Shown piece by piece: positions 1 to 9,812 of a DNA stretch of 64,000 nucleotides. Each line of letters starts with the position of its first letter. Position 1 is the first letter of the stretch. The notes under the pieces are model-generated. The model had not been told where the DNA came from and made no database searches. It worked only from the letters and a program-made list of their open reading frames with translations. The translations under genes and the position numbers were made by a program. Where the stretch lies: the NCBI RefSeq assembly GCF_000019845.1, contig NC_010581.1, positions 1,865,501 through 1,929,500 of the forward strand, given 5' to 3'. The DNA comes from Beijerinckia indica subsp. indica ATCC 9039. Lineage in GTDB: Bacteria; Pseudomonadota; Alphaproteobacteria; Rhizobiales; Beijerinckiaceae.

Positions 1-645
1 GACTATCATTGGGAGTTAATTACGTCGTCGGTAAGACGATCGACGGTTGCGTGAGTTCGGAACAAAATTGTGAAATTTTTCTGACTTAAATAGTCTTTTG
101 AAGGTCAAGGCAATACTCAAGCGGAAATTTTCATTCAAGGAAGATCCGTAGACATTGGCGTAGAGATGATAATAGCCGAAAAGCTGCCTCTCAAACTCAA
201 AAACCCTTTTGATGAACCTTTGCGCCGGCCTTTCTATGAGGATCAGGCCACACGATCATCACATTGATGATCTGGGCAATGTTGGGCATAGCTTTCTCTG
301 TCATTCAGCCGATTTGGAAATCTCAATCCATGGAAAAAGTTACTGATACGATCGTGATACAGCATCGGACCGCTTGCTGCTATCGACAAAGCCGTTCACA
401 AATTCGACAGCTTTTTCATCCATGCGCAATTTATCGGGATTTCGTTGTGCTACCTGACAGTCAATCGGGTTTATAGTCTGTCGTTCATACACGAGACATG
501 ATTGGCGTCCCACGCTAGGAGTCCCTGATCAAATCCCGTTCAAACCTAACTTTTGAGATTCTAGAAAGGGGTTCTCGCAAGGCGCCACGCGCGCTAAAGC
601 TCTAGCTCCCGATACCTTTACACGAGTCAACGCGAAGCGGATCTT
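1..645. other. Left flank without a confident gene
   Basis: No reading frame here has both a plausible start and recognisable protein content. One short plus-strand frame is open from the window edge to a stop at about position 89 and could be the tail of an upstream gene, but it is too short to identify. The sequence is AT-richer than the genes that follow, as expected of intergenic or decayed DNA. Confidence 0.4.
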
Positions 646-699
646 TTGAAGACAAAGGGTCGCGAACCATCTTCAACGCGGATCGCGCGGAGTCCTTTC

Positions 700-1695
700 A
701 TGGCAAGCTTGCAAGAACAATCAGAACATAGATCAGGGTTGCCTGAGTTGAGCATTATCGTGCCGGTCTTCAACGAGGCGGAGAATATTTGTCCTTTTCT
801 CGGGAGGCTCACGCCGATCCTTACGTCTTGCACACGGTCCCATGAGATCATTTTCGTCGATGACGGGTCCCGTGACGAGACTCTGAAAATCTTGCATGCC
901 GCGCATGAGGCCGATCACACGGTTGGTATCGTTTCGCTCAGCCGCAATTTCGGCAAGGAAATCGCCATCGCCGCTGGTCTTGATCACGCTCGGGGAGAAG
1001 CCAGCGTCATTCTCGACGCCGATTTGCAGCATCCTCCGGAAATGATTGCAACCTTCGTCAAATTTTGGCGTCAGGGTTATAAGAACGTCTATGGCCAAAG
1101 GATCGATCGCAAGGCGGATAGTCCGCTCCGGCGCATGCTGACGCATCGCTTCTATAAATTATTTGGCCAATTCGGCGAGACGCGCCTGCCCGAAGGGGCT
1201 GGTGATTTCCGCCTGCTCGACGCCCAGGCCGTCAAGGCTCTCTTGCAGATGCGTGAACATGCGCGCTTTTCCAAGGGGCTCTATGCATGGATCGGTTTCA
1301 AATCGATCGGCGTGCCTTTTCATGTCGAGGACCGCGCTTATGGCGTTTCCAAATTCAGCTATCGGAAATTGACCCGTTTCGCGCTCGACGGATTGATGTC
1401 CTTCAGCACCCTGCCCTTGGAGGTCTGGACCTATCTCGGCACTTTCATTTCTTTGCTTGCCCTTGCGGCGGCCGTTTATTTCATCGGCGAGACCCTGGTG
1501 CTGGGCGTCAGCGTTCCAGGTTATGCCTCGTTGATCGTGTCGATCACCTTCTTCGCCGGCGTGCAATTGCTTTCGCTTGGTATTCTCGGCGAATATATCG
1601 GCCGGATCTTTACCGAGGTGAAACGGCGCCCGCTTTATCTTGTGCAGGAATTTGTCGGCCCAGACCATCATCCTGCCAAGGTTAAAAAGCCCTGA
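700..1695 (+). CDS. Polyprenyl-phosphate glycosyltransferase, GT2 family (DPM1/GtrB-like)
   Basis: This 331-residue inner-membrane glycosyltransferase probably loads a sugar from a nucleotide donor onto a polyprenyl phosphate at the cytoplasmic face. The N-terminal GT-A domain begins with the typical SIIVPVFNEAENI stretch (about residues 18-30), has FVDDGS at 52-57 and the metal-binding DADLQHPPE at 106-114. Two C-terminal membrane helices lie near residues 242-266 and 275-297, followed by the GEYIGRIFTEVKRRP tail typical of the DPM1/GtrB group. I chose the ATG at 700 because GGAG sits seven bases upstream; a TTG at 646 in the same frame lacks a good ribosome site. murJ follows 77 bases downstream on the same strand, so an envelope role fits. 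The sugar is not predictable. Confidence 0.88.
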   Translation: MASLQEQSEHRSGLPELSIIVPVFNEAENICPFLGRLTPILTSCTRSHEIIFVDDGSRDETLKILHAAHEADHTVGIVSLSRNFGKEIAIAAGLDHARGEASVILDADLQHPPEMIATFVKFWRQGYKNVYGQRIDRKADSPLRRMLTHRFYKLFGQFGETRLPEGAGDFRLLDAQAVKALLQMREHARFSKGLYAWIGFKSIGVPFHVEDRAYGVSKFSYRKLTRFALDGLMSFSTLPLEVWTYLGTFISLLALAAAVYFIGETLVLGVSVPGYASLIVSITFFAGVQLLSLGILGEYIGRIFTEVKRRPLYLVQEFVGPDHHPAKVKKP

Positions 1696-1772
1696 TCATC
1701 TTGCGGGAAAGCTTTCTTCCCTCCTGATGCTGTCACCCCTTTCTCGTAAAGCCTGCCGGACCCAGAGCGCAC

Positions 1773-3302
1773 ATGTATAAAAACCTGCTTTCCGTCGGCG
1801 GACTGACGCTCCTCTCGCGCGGGACGGGTTTTTTACGGGATGTTCTCTTTGCCGCCGCCTTCGGCTCCGGCCTGATCGCGGAGGCCTATCTCGTGGCCTT
1901 TCGCCTGCCCAATCATTTCCGGACGATTTTTGGCGAGGGCGCCTTTTCCGCCGCCTATGTGCCTTGCTACGCGCAAGTACTTGAAAGCCAAGGAAAAGAG
2001 GAAGCCGGCCGTTTCTGCTCGCAGGTCGCGGCTCTGCTGCTGACCTCGCAAATCGTGGTTCTGATCCTGGCCTGGATCTACATGCCGACACTGGTGGATT
2101 GGTTGGCACCTGGCTTTCGGGACGATCCGGAGAAATTTTCCCTCACTGTCACGCTGACCCGGATCACTTTTCCCTATCTCTTGTTCATCACGCTGGTGAC
2201 GCTGCAATCGGGCACTTTGAACGCCCATGGTCGTTTTGTGGCCGCCGCCTGTACGCCCATCCTGATGAACCTTACGATGATCGCGACCTTTGCCATCGCG
2301 ATGCATTTTTCCAATCCCGGGGTCGTCGCCGCACTCGGCATCACGCTTTCTGGTGTGCTTCAATATCTTTTGACCGCGGGCGCCGCCTATCGTCTCGGCA
2401 TTCTTGAAAGTCCCACCTGGCCCAAGCTCACCAAAAATGTCCGGCATTTTTTGCTGACCCTAGGGCCGGCGGTGATCGGCTCTGCCGGTGTCCAGATCGC
2501 TCTCTTCGCCGATACGATCATCGCTTCTTTGCTGCCGGGGGGCATTGCCTCGATTACTTATGCCGATCGCCTCTATCAATTGCCGGTCGGCATCATCGGC
2601 ATTGCCGCTGGCACGGTTCTTTTGCCGGAAATGAGCCGGCTGCGCGCGGCGGGCAAGCCAGAGGCCGCTCTGCACGCGCAAAACCGCACCATGGCGCTCA
2701 CAATCGCGCTCTCGGCACCCTTTTGCATCGCTTTTCTGACGATCCCCGATCTCATCATGCGAGGCGTTTTTCTGCGCGGGGCCTTTACCTCGGCCGATGC
2801 GGCGGCCTCGGCCCGCGTGCTTGCAGCCTACGGTCTCGGCCTCATGGCGATCGTTCTCATTCGCTCGGCTTTGGCGAGTTTTCAGGCCGAGGCGGATACG
2901 AAAACGCCAATGATCGTGTCACTGATCGCCGTGGCGTCCAATGTTTGCCTCAAGCTCGTTCTGTTCGAACCCCTCGGGGCCGCAGGGCTGGCCACGGCGA
3001 CCGCAGCCGGCGCCTGGATCAATTTGACCTTGCTCTTCCTACTGGCGACACGGCGCGGCACTATGCAGCCTGATCGTCTCTTGTGGAAAACGGTCGCCTG
3101 CGTCAGCGCGGCTTCCCTAGCCCTCGCATTGTTCGCGCGCCTGGCGATGGAGCCTGTCGTGGCTTGGAGCGCAGGGCTCCCTTTCCTGCGGAATGAGACG
3201 GCCTTGATCGGCCTGAGCCTCGCAGGCGCCCTTCTGTATGGCGCCATCGTATTTGCGGGGCTGCGCTTTGCAGGAGTTTCCCTAAAACTTCGGCGGCGAT
3301 AA
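1773..3302 (+). CDS. murJ: Lipid II flippase MurJ (MviN)
   Basis: This 509-residue polytopic membrane protein of the MOP exporter superfamily is the flippase that moves lipid II across the inner membrane for peptidoglycan synthesis. The N terminus (MYKNLLSVGGLTLLSRGTG, then FLRDVLFAAAFGSG) and the internal TYADRLYQLPVGIIGIAAGT stretch with LLPEMSR are classic MurJ signatures, and the length matches the family. Hydrophobic segments run the whole length, consistent with about 14 helices. The gene follows the glycosyltransferase closely and may be co-transcribed with it. Start ATG at 1773 gives the conserved N terminus directly. Confidence 0.95.
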   Translation: MYKNLLSVGGLTLLSRGTGFLRDVLFAAAFGSGLIAEAYLVAFRLPNHFRTIFGEGAFSAAYVPCYAQVLESQGKEEAGRFCSQVAALLLTSQIVVLILAWIYMPTLVDWLAPGFRDDPEKFSLTVTLTRITFPYLLFITLVTLQSGTLNAHGRFVAAACTPILMNLTMIATFAIAMHFSNPGVVAALGITLSGVLQYLLTAGAAYRLGILESPTWPKLTKNVRHFLLTLGPAVIGSAGVQIALFADTIIASLLPGGIASITYADRLYQLPVGIIGIAAGTVLLPEMSRLRAAGKPEAALHAQNRTMALTIALSAPFCIAFLTIPDLIMRGVFLRGAFTSADAAASARVLAAYGLGLMAIVLIRSALASFQAEADTKTPMIVSLIAVASNVCLKLVLFEPLGAAGLATATAAGAWINLTLLFLLATRRGTMQPDRLLWKTVACVSAASLALALFARLAMEPVVAWSAGLPFLRNETALIGLSLAGALLYGAIVFAGLRFAGVSLKLRRR

Positions 3303-3645
3303 AGGACTCGTAGTGCTCAAATCTGGGTCTTCCAAATCTCAAATTATCGATTATCGCATCGACCATTTCATCATATGTCAGGGCCTAGGCTGTCACTCCC
3401 TAGACCTGAATATGCGGATGCCGAAAGTCGAAACGTTACTCTCGGGAGGCTCCGGCTTTTCCCCAAGGACGCGCTTATTGTTGCTTTCTTAAATGCACTG
3501 CAACAATGTAAAATTGGGATTTATTGTAGAGCGAGGTTAAAGTTTTCCTGTTGTTAAGCTAAAGTGAAGATAGAGCTAAGAGGTCTCCAGTTTTGTTTAG
3601 ATAATTTGTTTTCCGCTTTAATCGCTGCAACAAGGTCTAAAGTCG
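3303..3645. other. Intergenic region between murJ and the MntA/HepT pair
   Basis: I see no supportable gene. A 60-codon frame at 3375-3557 has no recognisable content and no ribosome-binding site. The sequence becomes AT-rich toward the right, where the promoter of the toxin-antitoxin pair should lie. Confidence 0.5.
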
Positions 3646-3936
3646 ATGAAACCTTCTCTAGCGTTACAGGCCCACCGAGCCGCAATTCGTAGCGTTGTCG
3701 CAGCGCACCGCGGGAGAAATGCTCGTGTGTTCGGTTCGGTCGCGAGCGGGTCCGATACGGATGAAAGCGATCTCGATATTCTCATCGACGCCACTCCAGA
3801 CATGACAATGTTCGACATTGGCGCTATTCGGCATGAGCTACGTCAACTGTTGGGCGTGCCTGTTGACGTCCTTACCCCGAATGCCCTACCCGAAAAATTC
3901 CGGGCCAGTGTGCTCGCGGATGCAACGCCGGTATGA
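3646..3936 (+). CDS. mntA: MntA-type minimal nucleotidyltransferase antitoxin
   Basis: This 96-residue protein has the minimal nucleotidyltransferase signature: G30-S31 in RVFGSVASGSD, followed by the metal-binding pair D42 and D44 in ESDLDILID. In type VII toxin-antitoxin systems MntA neutralises its HEPN partner by adding AMP to a tyrosine in the toxin motif. The next gene starts at 3933, so the two coding regions overlap by four bases (ATGA), which indicates translational coupling. Some older annotations would call this DNA polymerase beta domain protein. The function is assigned from motif plus pairing. Confidence 0.85.
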   Translation: MKPSLALQAHRAAIRSVVAAHRGRNARVFGSVASGSDTDESDLDILIDATPDMTMFDIGAIRHELRQLLGVPVDVLTPNALPEKFRASVLADATPV

Positions 3937-4313
3937 GCCGAAGCCCTCAACGTCTGCCGGATTATCTGGGGCACATCTCTCAGGCCATCGAGCGGATACA
4001 GCGTTACACAGACCAAATGAGTGAAATAGCCTTTCTTCAGAGTGAGATGGCTCAGGATGCGGTGATCAGAAATTTAGAAATCATAGGCGAAGCCAGCCGC
4101 AATATAGCCAGCGTCGATCCAGATTTCGTTTCAGCAAACCCTGATGTACCGCTGAATTTCGCCTACGAAATGCGTAATGCTCTTTCTCACGGATACTTTC
4201 AGGTCGATCTCAGCGTCGTGTGGAAGATGATCGAACGCGACCTTCCCACTCTAAAACAACAGATACATGCGCTCCTGGCTGGTATTTCCAACGCCACCGA
4301 CATCGGAATCTAG
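3933..4313 (+). CDS. hepT: HepT-type HEPN ribonuclease toxin (DUF86)
   Basis: This 126-residue helical protein carries the HEPN active-site motif RX4HXY, seen here as R81-N-A-L-S-H86-G-Y88. It is preceded by the NLEIIGEASRNI segment characteristic of DUF86/HepT. HepT toxins are RNases, and Y88 is the expected AMPylation target of MntA. The gene overlaps mntA by four bases. All catalytic residues are intact, so the module looks functional rather than decayed. It sits between murJ and fhs with no other mobile features. Confidence 0.88.
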   Translation: MSRSPQRLPDYLGHISQAIERIQRYTDQMSEIAFLQSEMAQDAVIRNLEIIGEASRNIASVDPDFVSANPDVPLNFAYEMRNALSHGYFQVDLSVVWKMIERDLPTLKQQIHALLAGISNATDIGI

Positions 4314-4524
4314 ACGTGTAACGCGACGCATTTAATGCGGTCACACGCGGCCGCAAATTGAGGGAAGTTGCGCCCATCGAACCAAAGAGCAATCGGAAAT
4401 TTTGGTGAGCCACACCAAAATAAGGGTTGCGGAGGGGCCATGTGGACCATCCTAAACACACAAACTGAGCTTCTGGTAATGAGGACGATCCAACGAGGCA
4501 AATACAACTGAATCCGGATAGCCT

Positions 4525-6192
4525 TTAAAACAGCCCTTCAATATTACCTTGCGCATCGAGGCCGATCTTCCAGGCCGCTGGCTGGCGGGAGAGCCCCGGC
4601 ATGGTCATGATGTCACCGCAGATCATCACGACGAAGCCGGCCCCGGCGGAGAGCCGGACTTCGCGAATGGGTACGATATGGCCCGTTGGCGCGCCGAGTA
4701 GTTTCGGATCGGCAGCGAAGGAATATTGGGTTTTCGCGACACAGACCGGGAAATGACCGAACCCCTGCGCCTCAATATCGGCAAGCTGTTTCTTGGCCTT
4801 TGCGTCCAGGGAAATATCCGCTGCGCCATAGATTTCCTGCGCGATGCGGCGCATTTTCTCAATGAGTGGCAAAGTATCTTCATACAGCATCTTGAATTGG
4901 GCCGTGCCACCCTCGACCAAGGCGATCACCTTTTCAGCCAGCGCCAGGGCGCCCTTGCCACCGGCCGCCCAATGCCGGCAATCAATCGCCTCGACCCCGT
5001 ATTCATCGCGGCATGTATGCGCAATCAGTTCCTGTTCCGCCTCTGTATCCGAAAGGAAATGATTGATCGCCACGACAACCGGCAGCCCGAACTTTTTGAC
5101 ATTGGCGATATGGCGCCCGAGATTGGCGAGGCCCGCCTTGAGGGCGTCGAGATTTTCCTTATTGAGATCGGCCGGAGCGACACCGCCATGCGATTTCAAG
5201 GCACGGGCCGTCGCAACGATCACCGCCGCGGAGGGCGCGATCCCCGCCTGGCGGCATTTGATGTCCAGAAATTTCTCGGCCCCCAAATCGGCGCCGAAGC
5301 CTGCTTCCGTCACGACGTAATCGCCAAGTTGCATGGCGGCCAGCGTCGCCGCCACTGAATTGCAGCCATGGGCAATATTGGCAAAGGGACCGCCATGAAC
5401 GAAAGTGGGCGTGCCTTCGAGCGTTTGCACCAGATTGGGCATGAGCGCGTCCTTGAGCAGGACTGTCATGGCGCCGACGGCCTGCAACGCATCAGCACGC
5501 ACGGGCTGTTTGTTGACATCCTGCGCGACGATGATTTGTGCGAGCCTTTGTTGCAGATCCGCGAGATCTTTCGAAAGGCAGAAGATCGCCATAATCTCGG
5601 AAGCGGCGGTAATGTCGAAACCTGTTTCACGGGGGTAGCCATTGCCCCCTCCCCCCAGACCGACCACGATTTGACGCAAGGCACGGTCGTTCATGTCGAG
5701 CACGCGACGCCACGCGACTTTGCGGGAATCGATTTTGGGCTCGGCGCCCCAGTAAAGATGATTGTCGATCAAGGCGGCGAGGAGATTATGCGCGCTGGTG
5801 ATCGCGTGGAAATCGCCGGTGAGATGCAGATTGATGCGTTCCATCGGCACGATCTGCGCGTAACCGCCGCCCGTGGCCCCCCCTTTGGTCCCAAAACAGG
5901 GACCAAGCGAAGGTTCACGCAAAGCGATGACACAAGCCTTGCCGAGACGGCGCAAGGCATCACCGAGTCCGATTGTGGTGGTTGTCTTGCCCTCGCCCGC
6001 CGGGGTCGGATTGATGGCGGTCACAAGGACTAGCTTGGCCGGGCGGTCCTTTTTCGGCAACAGGCTCGTGTCGATCTTGGCCACATGCAGGCCATAGGAA
6101 TGCAACGCCTCGGCTGGAATCTTGGCCTCGTCGGCGACGGTGGCAATCGGCCGAAGTTTCGCGGCGCGGGCAATTTCCAGATCACTGGACAT
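4525..6192 (-). CDS. fhs: Formate-tetrahydrofolate ligase
   Basis: This cytoplasmic enzyme makes 10-formyl-THF from formate, ATP and THF, the entry step for formate carbon into C1 metabolism. The protein is 555 residues from the ATG at 6192, matching the usual length of about 555-560. The nucleotide-binding loop [19 protein letters not shown] is at residues 62-80, followed by [19 protein letters not shown] and [21 protein letters not shown] prefer 6192 over an in-frame upstream start at 6267 because GAGG lies about ten bases before it and the longer N terminus is not family-like. In methylotrophic alphaproteobacteria this enzyme (also called FtfL) is central to assimilation. Confidence 0.96.
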   Translation of the reverse strand: MSSDLEIARAAKLRPIATVADEAKIPAEALHSYGLHVAKIDTSLLPKKDRPAKLVLVTAINPTPAGEGKTTTTIGLGDALRRLGKACVIALREPSLGPCFGTKGGATGGGYAQIVPMERINLHLTGDFHAITSAHNLLAALIDNHLYWGAEPKIDSRKVAWRRVLDMNDRALRQIVVGLGGGGNGYPRETGFDITAASEIMAIFCLSKDLADLQQRLAQIIVAQDVNKQPVRADALQAVGAMTVLLKDALMPNLVQTLEGTPTFVHGGPFANIAHGCNSVAATLAAMQLGDYVVTEAGFGADLGAEKFLDIKCRQAGIAPSAAVIVATARALKSHGGVAPADLNKENLDALKAGLANLGRHIANVKKFGLPVVVAINHFLSDTEAEQELIAHTCRDEYGVEAIDCRHWAAGGKGALALAEKVIALVEGGTAQFKMLYEDTLPLIEKMRRIAQEIYGAADISLDAKAKKQLADIEAQGFGHFPVCVAKTQYSFAADPKLLGAPTGHIVPIREVRLSAGAGFVVMICGDIMTMPGLSRQPAAWKIGLDAQGNIEGLF

Positions 6193-6492
6193 TCGAACAA
6201 GTCCTCGAAACAGCAAACGATTGAAAACGGGCGTCAAACGACGGTCCGGCACAGGTTTCGACGCCATGGCCGGCCGGTTGGCACCGTTACGGTGGCATAA
6301 ATCACGCCGCCGAAATCACACCGCCAAGCGCAAGCCGGACGCCGAATGGCCTCAAGCCTCTTCACACATCATAGGTGGGAAGGTCCCGGCGAATTCGCCT
6401 TTCCCCTTCCCGAAGGTTTCTTTCCACAGCCGACGGTCGATTCCCAACCTCAACACTGTGTGATAAGGCCAAAGCAAGGACAAAGCGGCCCT

Positions 6493-7878
6493 TTACAGAG
6501 CGAGAGCCGTCAAGATCCGCGCCCAACTCCGCGCGCCCTTCTGGAATGATGACAATTCATACTTCTCATTAGGCGAATGAGCACGATCGTCATCAAGGCT
6601 GAAACCGACCATCAGGCTATCCATGCCGAGATCCTGCTTGAAGGAGCCGACGATTGGGATCGAGCCGCCTGACCCCGCCAGCACGGCATCCTTGCCCCAT
6701 TCGGCTTGCAGCGCGCGGCGCGCCCGCGACAAAGCTTCTGAGCTGAATGGCAATTGCAAAGCCGGTGAGGCACCATGCGAGAGGAATTCGACCTTGCAAT
6801 CGGCTGGCAGGCGTTGCCGTACGAAGGCGCGGAAGGCCTCCACGACTTTTTCCGGCTTTTGCTGGCCTACAAGGCGGAAAGAGAATTTCGCGCTCGCTTC
6901 CGCAGGTAGGACGGTTTTCGATCCCTTGCCTGTATAACCGCCGATGATCCCGTTAACATCGCAGGTCGGTCTCGACCAAATCATTTCAAGAACGCCACGG
7001 CCCTTTTCTCCGGCGGGAACAGAGACCCCGACTTCAGCCAGAAATTGCGCCTCGTCGAAGGGAAGGTCACGCCATTGCTTGGCAACATCTTCCGGCAATT
7101 CGGTGACGCCGTCATAAAAACCCGGCAGGGTCACGCGTCCCTCGGCATCATGCAAGTCAGCGATGATGCGGGATAACACATGGATCGGATTGACCACCGC
7201 ACCGCCAAACATACCGGAATGCAGATCGCGGTTGGCGCCCTTGATCACGACTTCCTCAAGCACCAAGCCGCGCAGCATGGTCGTGATGGCGGGCGTCTCG
7301 CGATCCCACATGCCGGTATCACAGATGAGCGCTATATCGGCTTTCAACTCGGCCTTGTTCGCGGCCAGAAAAGCCGGCAGCGAGGGCGAACCGCTTTCCT
7401 CCTCACCCTCGAACAAAACGGTGATATGGCAGGGAAACTCTCCGGTTTCCTTGAAGGCCCGGCACGCCTCGACAAAGGTCATCAACTGACCTTTGTCATC
7501 CGTGGCTCCGCGCGCGACGATGATTTTATGCCCCGGATCGAGCTCCGTGAGTCGTGGCTCAAATGGGGGTGTTTCCCAAAGTTCGAGCGGATCGGCGGGC
7601 TGGACGTCATAATGGCCGTAGAAGAGGACATGCGGCACGTCAGGCCGGGACGCCTTGGCCTTGCCGACGACGACAGGATGGCCGGGGGTCGGCCGCAGGC
7701 TCGCCTCGAAACCCAGTTCCTGCAATTGATCGACCAGGAATTGCCCTGCGCGCGCGCATTCAGTGGCATAATCCGCATCGGTCGATACCGATTTGATCGC
7801 CAGCAATTGAAACAGACGCGCAAGGGCTTGGTCCTGATTGGTATCGATCTGTTCCAGGACTTTTTCGAGTGCGGCCAT
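6493..7878 (-). CDS. M20 family metallo-dipeptidase
   Basis: This 461-residue zinc peptidase belongs to the carnosinase/DapE-like M20 group. H89 and D91 in YGHYDVQPADP, the bridging aspartate in ARGATDDKGQ (127-128) and the catalytic glutamates in FEGEEESGSPSL (about 159-160) are all present. The lid domain lies between roughly residues 200 and 330. An AGGAGG ribosome site stands five bases before the ATG at 7878. Substrates are unknown; the closest named relatives are broad cytosolic dipeptidases. It is a single gene divergent from the DUF1491 gene. Confidence 0.9.
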   Translation of the reverse strand: MAALEKVLEQIDTNQDQALARLFQLLAIKSVSTDADYATECARAGQFLVDQLQELGFEASLRPTPGHPVVVGKAKASRPDVPHVLFYGHYDVQPADPLELWETPPFEPRLTELDPGHKIIVARGATDDKGQLMTFVEACRAFKETGEFPCHITVLFEGEEESGSPSLPAFLAANKAELKADIALICDTGMWDRETPAITTMLRGLVLEEVVIKGANRDLHSGMFGGAVVNPIHVLSRIIADLHDAEGRVTLPGFYDGVTELPEDVAKQWRDLPFDEAQFLAEVGVSVPAGEKGRGVLEMIWSRPTCDVNGIIGGYTGKGSKTVLPAEASAKFSFRLVGQQKPEKVVEAFRAFVRQRLPADCKVEFLSHGASPALQLPFSSEALSRARRALQAEWGKDAVLAGSGGSIPIVGSFKQDLGMDSLMVGFSLDDDRAHSPNEKYELSSFQKGARSWARILTALAL

Positions 7879-8052
7879 GGCAACCTCCTAGACGGCGCGT
7901 CGCCATGGGCTCACGGCAAGGCTTGGCTTGAAAAGCGGCTTGCAGCATGAGAATCATCGCATGGCGAGAAATGATATTGGCAAGTTTATAGAGCTTGGCT
8001 CACGAAAGCGAGCCAGAGCGCTTCTCCTATGCAAAGACGAAGCTGAAACCCT

Positions 8053-8391
8053 ATGCGCCTCACGAGTGAATTCTGGGTCGCGGCCTATTTGCGCCGCTGC
8101 AATGGTGAGGGGGCTTTCGCCGTTCTGCGCCGGCGCGGTGCTCCGGAAGCGGGGGCGATCTTCGTCCGCGTCGATCGGCTCGACGGCCAAACTGCCGTGT
8201 TCGGTCCCGCGCCGCAAAGTGAGGTTGGTCTCGAGGGGGAACGGCTCTTTACCCGTCTGCATAAGGAAGACTGGATCGAACCGGCCGAATCCGAGCAGCG
8301 CCTTCAAAAGCAATTGGTCTTCGATCCCGATCTCTGGATCGTCGAAGTCGAGGATCGCGCAGGACGTAATTTTTTGCCGCTGATCGATTGA
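8053..8391 (+). CDS. DUF1491 family protein
   Basis: This 112-residue protein matches the alphaproteobacterial DUF1491 family by its N terminus (RLTSEFWVAAYLRRCNGEG) and the segment EAGAIFVRVDRLDG. No catalytic motif is known and none is evident. It is cytoplasmic, without signal peptide or membrane helix. It is divergent from the M20 peptidase and convergent with the lipoprotein hydrolase, from which only 11 bases separate it. Confidence 0.8.
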   Translation: MRLTSEFWVAAYLRRCNGEGAFAVLRRRGAPEAGAIFVRVDRLDGQTAVFGPAPQSEVGLEGERLFTRLHKEDWIEPAESEQRLQKQLVFDPDLWIVEVEDRAGRNFLPLID

Positions 8392-8402
8392 GGTTTCCGG
8401 CT

Positions 8403-9629
8403 TCATTGCGCAGGTGTCGGAACCGGCGCCTCAGCGACGGTGGGCGCTGGGGTGAGAGGGGGTAGCGGCTCGCTCGAGATCTTGTCATCGACGGGCTTTT
8501 GCCCGAGCACAGCCTGGACATTGGCATCCTCGATACGGGATTTGCCAATTTCCGCGCCAATATTGCGCACAGCATCCGGCGCGCTGGCATAATTGCCGTG
8601 ATGCAGAAGGTCGGTCGATTCACTCGATAGATCGACCACTTTCACGCCCAGGGCGTCGAGCGCGGCGCGGTCCTCCGTTTTATGCGGATCGAGCGCGCCG
8701 AGGCGAGGACGGTCGCCCGCCAGGGTCCGGGAAAGCGACAAGGCCCGGTCATTCGCCGTGACGAGCACTTCGAAATGCGATGGATTGAGCCGCGCCATCT
8801 GCTGCTTGAAGACGCTCAAATCAATATCGGGCGCCGCTAGCATCACATCGCCCAATTTTCCGTTGAGATCAGGACTGCCACTGATCGCGTTCTCGCGCAG
8901 GGCCTCCATGGCCAGCCAGGTGCCCATGGAATGCGCCAGAATATGCACGCGCCCGACATCCGGCAGGCTACCGAGCTGCTGCAGGAGACGGGTCAGGGCA
9001 TCGCGCGAAACCGTGGCATTCTCTTTCGCCGCGCCATAATCGAGCAGGCTATTGGTGGACGGCCAGGTGAACAGGACCGGCACACCGCCAAACCGTCCAT
9101 CCTCGACAATCTGCGCCAGGCGATAGCGGGCATCGTCATAGGATGTGTTGAAACCATGCACATAGACCAAGACGTCGCGGTTCGAGCCGATCCGCCCTGA
9201 AAGATGCGTGGCGATCGCACGGACGAATTCTTCCTCCCCCATGCTCCGCCGGCTGGCGAGGACGAAATCATGCGCCGAATCCTGATCTCCGAGGCTCGGC
9301 CGCTCGATCTGTCCCGCTTGATGCGACGGCGGCACCGAAATCGTCTGAAAGGAAAAGCGCGCATTATCGCTCATTTCCTCACTTGCGACACCGCGCTCGC
9401 CCTTGCGCCGCGAAACGACGAAGACCGCGAGGCGATGCGGATCGGCCTGGGGATTTCCGGAAAAAAGGCCATCAAAGGCCGAGACCGGGGTCGTTATCGC
9501 AGAAAGTCCCGTATCGGCACAGCCGGCCAATCCAAGGCTGCTCAACACGAAGGCGACCAATCCTGGGACGACAAGACGAGAGTGCGCGGGGCGAAGCGGA
9601 ACGGGGCGAGGCATGATCCAGCGTTGCAA
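8403..9629 (-). CDS. DUF900 alpha/beta-hydrolase lipoprotein
   Basis: This 408-residue predicted lipoprotein has a hydrophobic N terminus ending in the lipobox LAGC (C37), so the domain should be anchored outside the cytoplasm. The hydrolase core shows VLVYVHGFNTSYDDA near residues 153-167 and the nucleophile elbow AHSMG with S234, both typical of DUF900 esterase-like proteins. The C-terminal 60 residues are proline-rich and probably disordered. The TTG at 9629 has AAGGA eight bases upstream; an ATG at 9614 is an alternative. The enzymatic substrate is unknown. Confidence 0.85.
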   Translation of the reverse strand: MQRWIMPRPVPLRPAHSRLVVPGLVAFVLSSLGLAGCADTGLSAITTPVSAFDGLFSGNPQADPHRLAVFVVSRRKGERGVASEEMSDNARFSFQTISVPPSHQAGQIERPSLGDQDSAHDFVLASRRSMGEEEFVRAIATHLSGRIGSNRDVLVYVHGFNTSYDDARYRLAQIVEDGRFGGVPVLFTWPSTNSLLDYGAAKENATVSRDALTRLLQQLGSLPDVGRVHILAHSMGTWLAMEALRENAISGSPDLNGKLGDVMLAAPDIDLSVFKQQMARLNPSHFEVLVTANDRALSLSRTLAGDRPRLGALDPHKTEDRAALDALGVKVVDLSSESTDLLHHGNYASAPDAVRNIGAEIGKSRIEDANVQAVLGQKPVDDKISSEPLPPLTPAPTVAEAPVPTPAQ

Positions 9630-9812
9630 GCTTTCGATCCTTTCAGCGGCCTTGTTCCGCTTTCCTGCGGCAGCAACTTTAACACTGTATCACTGTGATG
9701 ACGGGCAAAAATGACCAGATTGGGACAGGTCTATCCTGATTGTCAGCGGGGGAAAGCCGAGTAAACTGGATCACCTTAGTTTGAAGAACCGGCGTCCCCA
9801 AGGGCTTTCCCT

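Noticed and set aside
264..476. Seventy-codon plus-strand frame at the left edge
   Set aside because: Content is not protein-like and the region is AT-rich intergenic sequence.
3375..3557. Sixty-codon plus-strand frame
   Set aside because: No ribosome site, no recognisable protein content and poor codon pattern.
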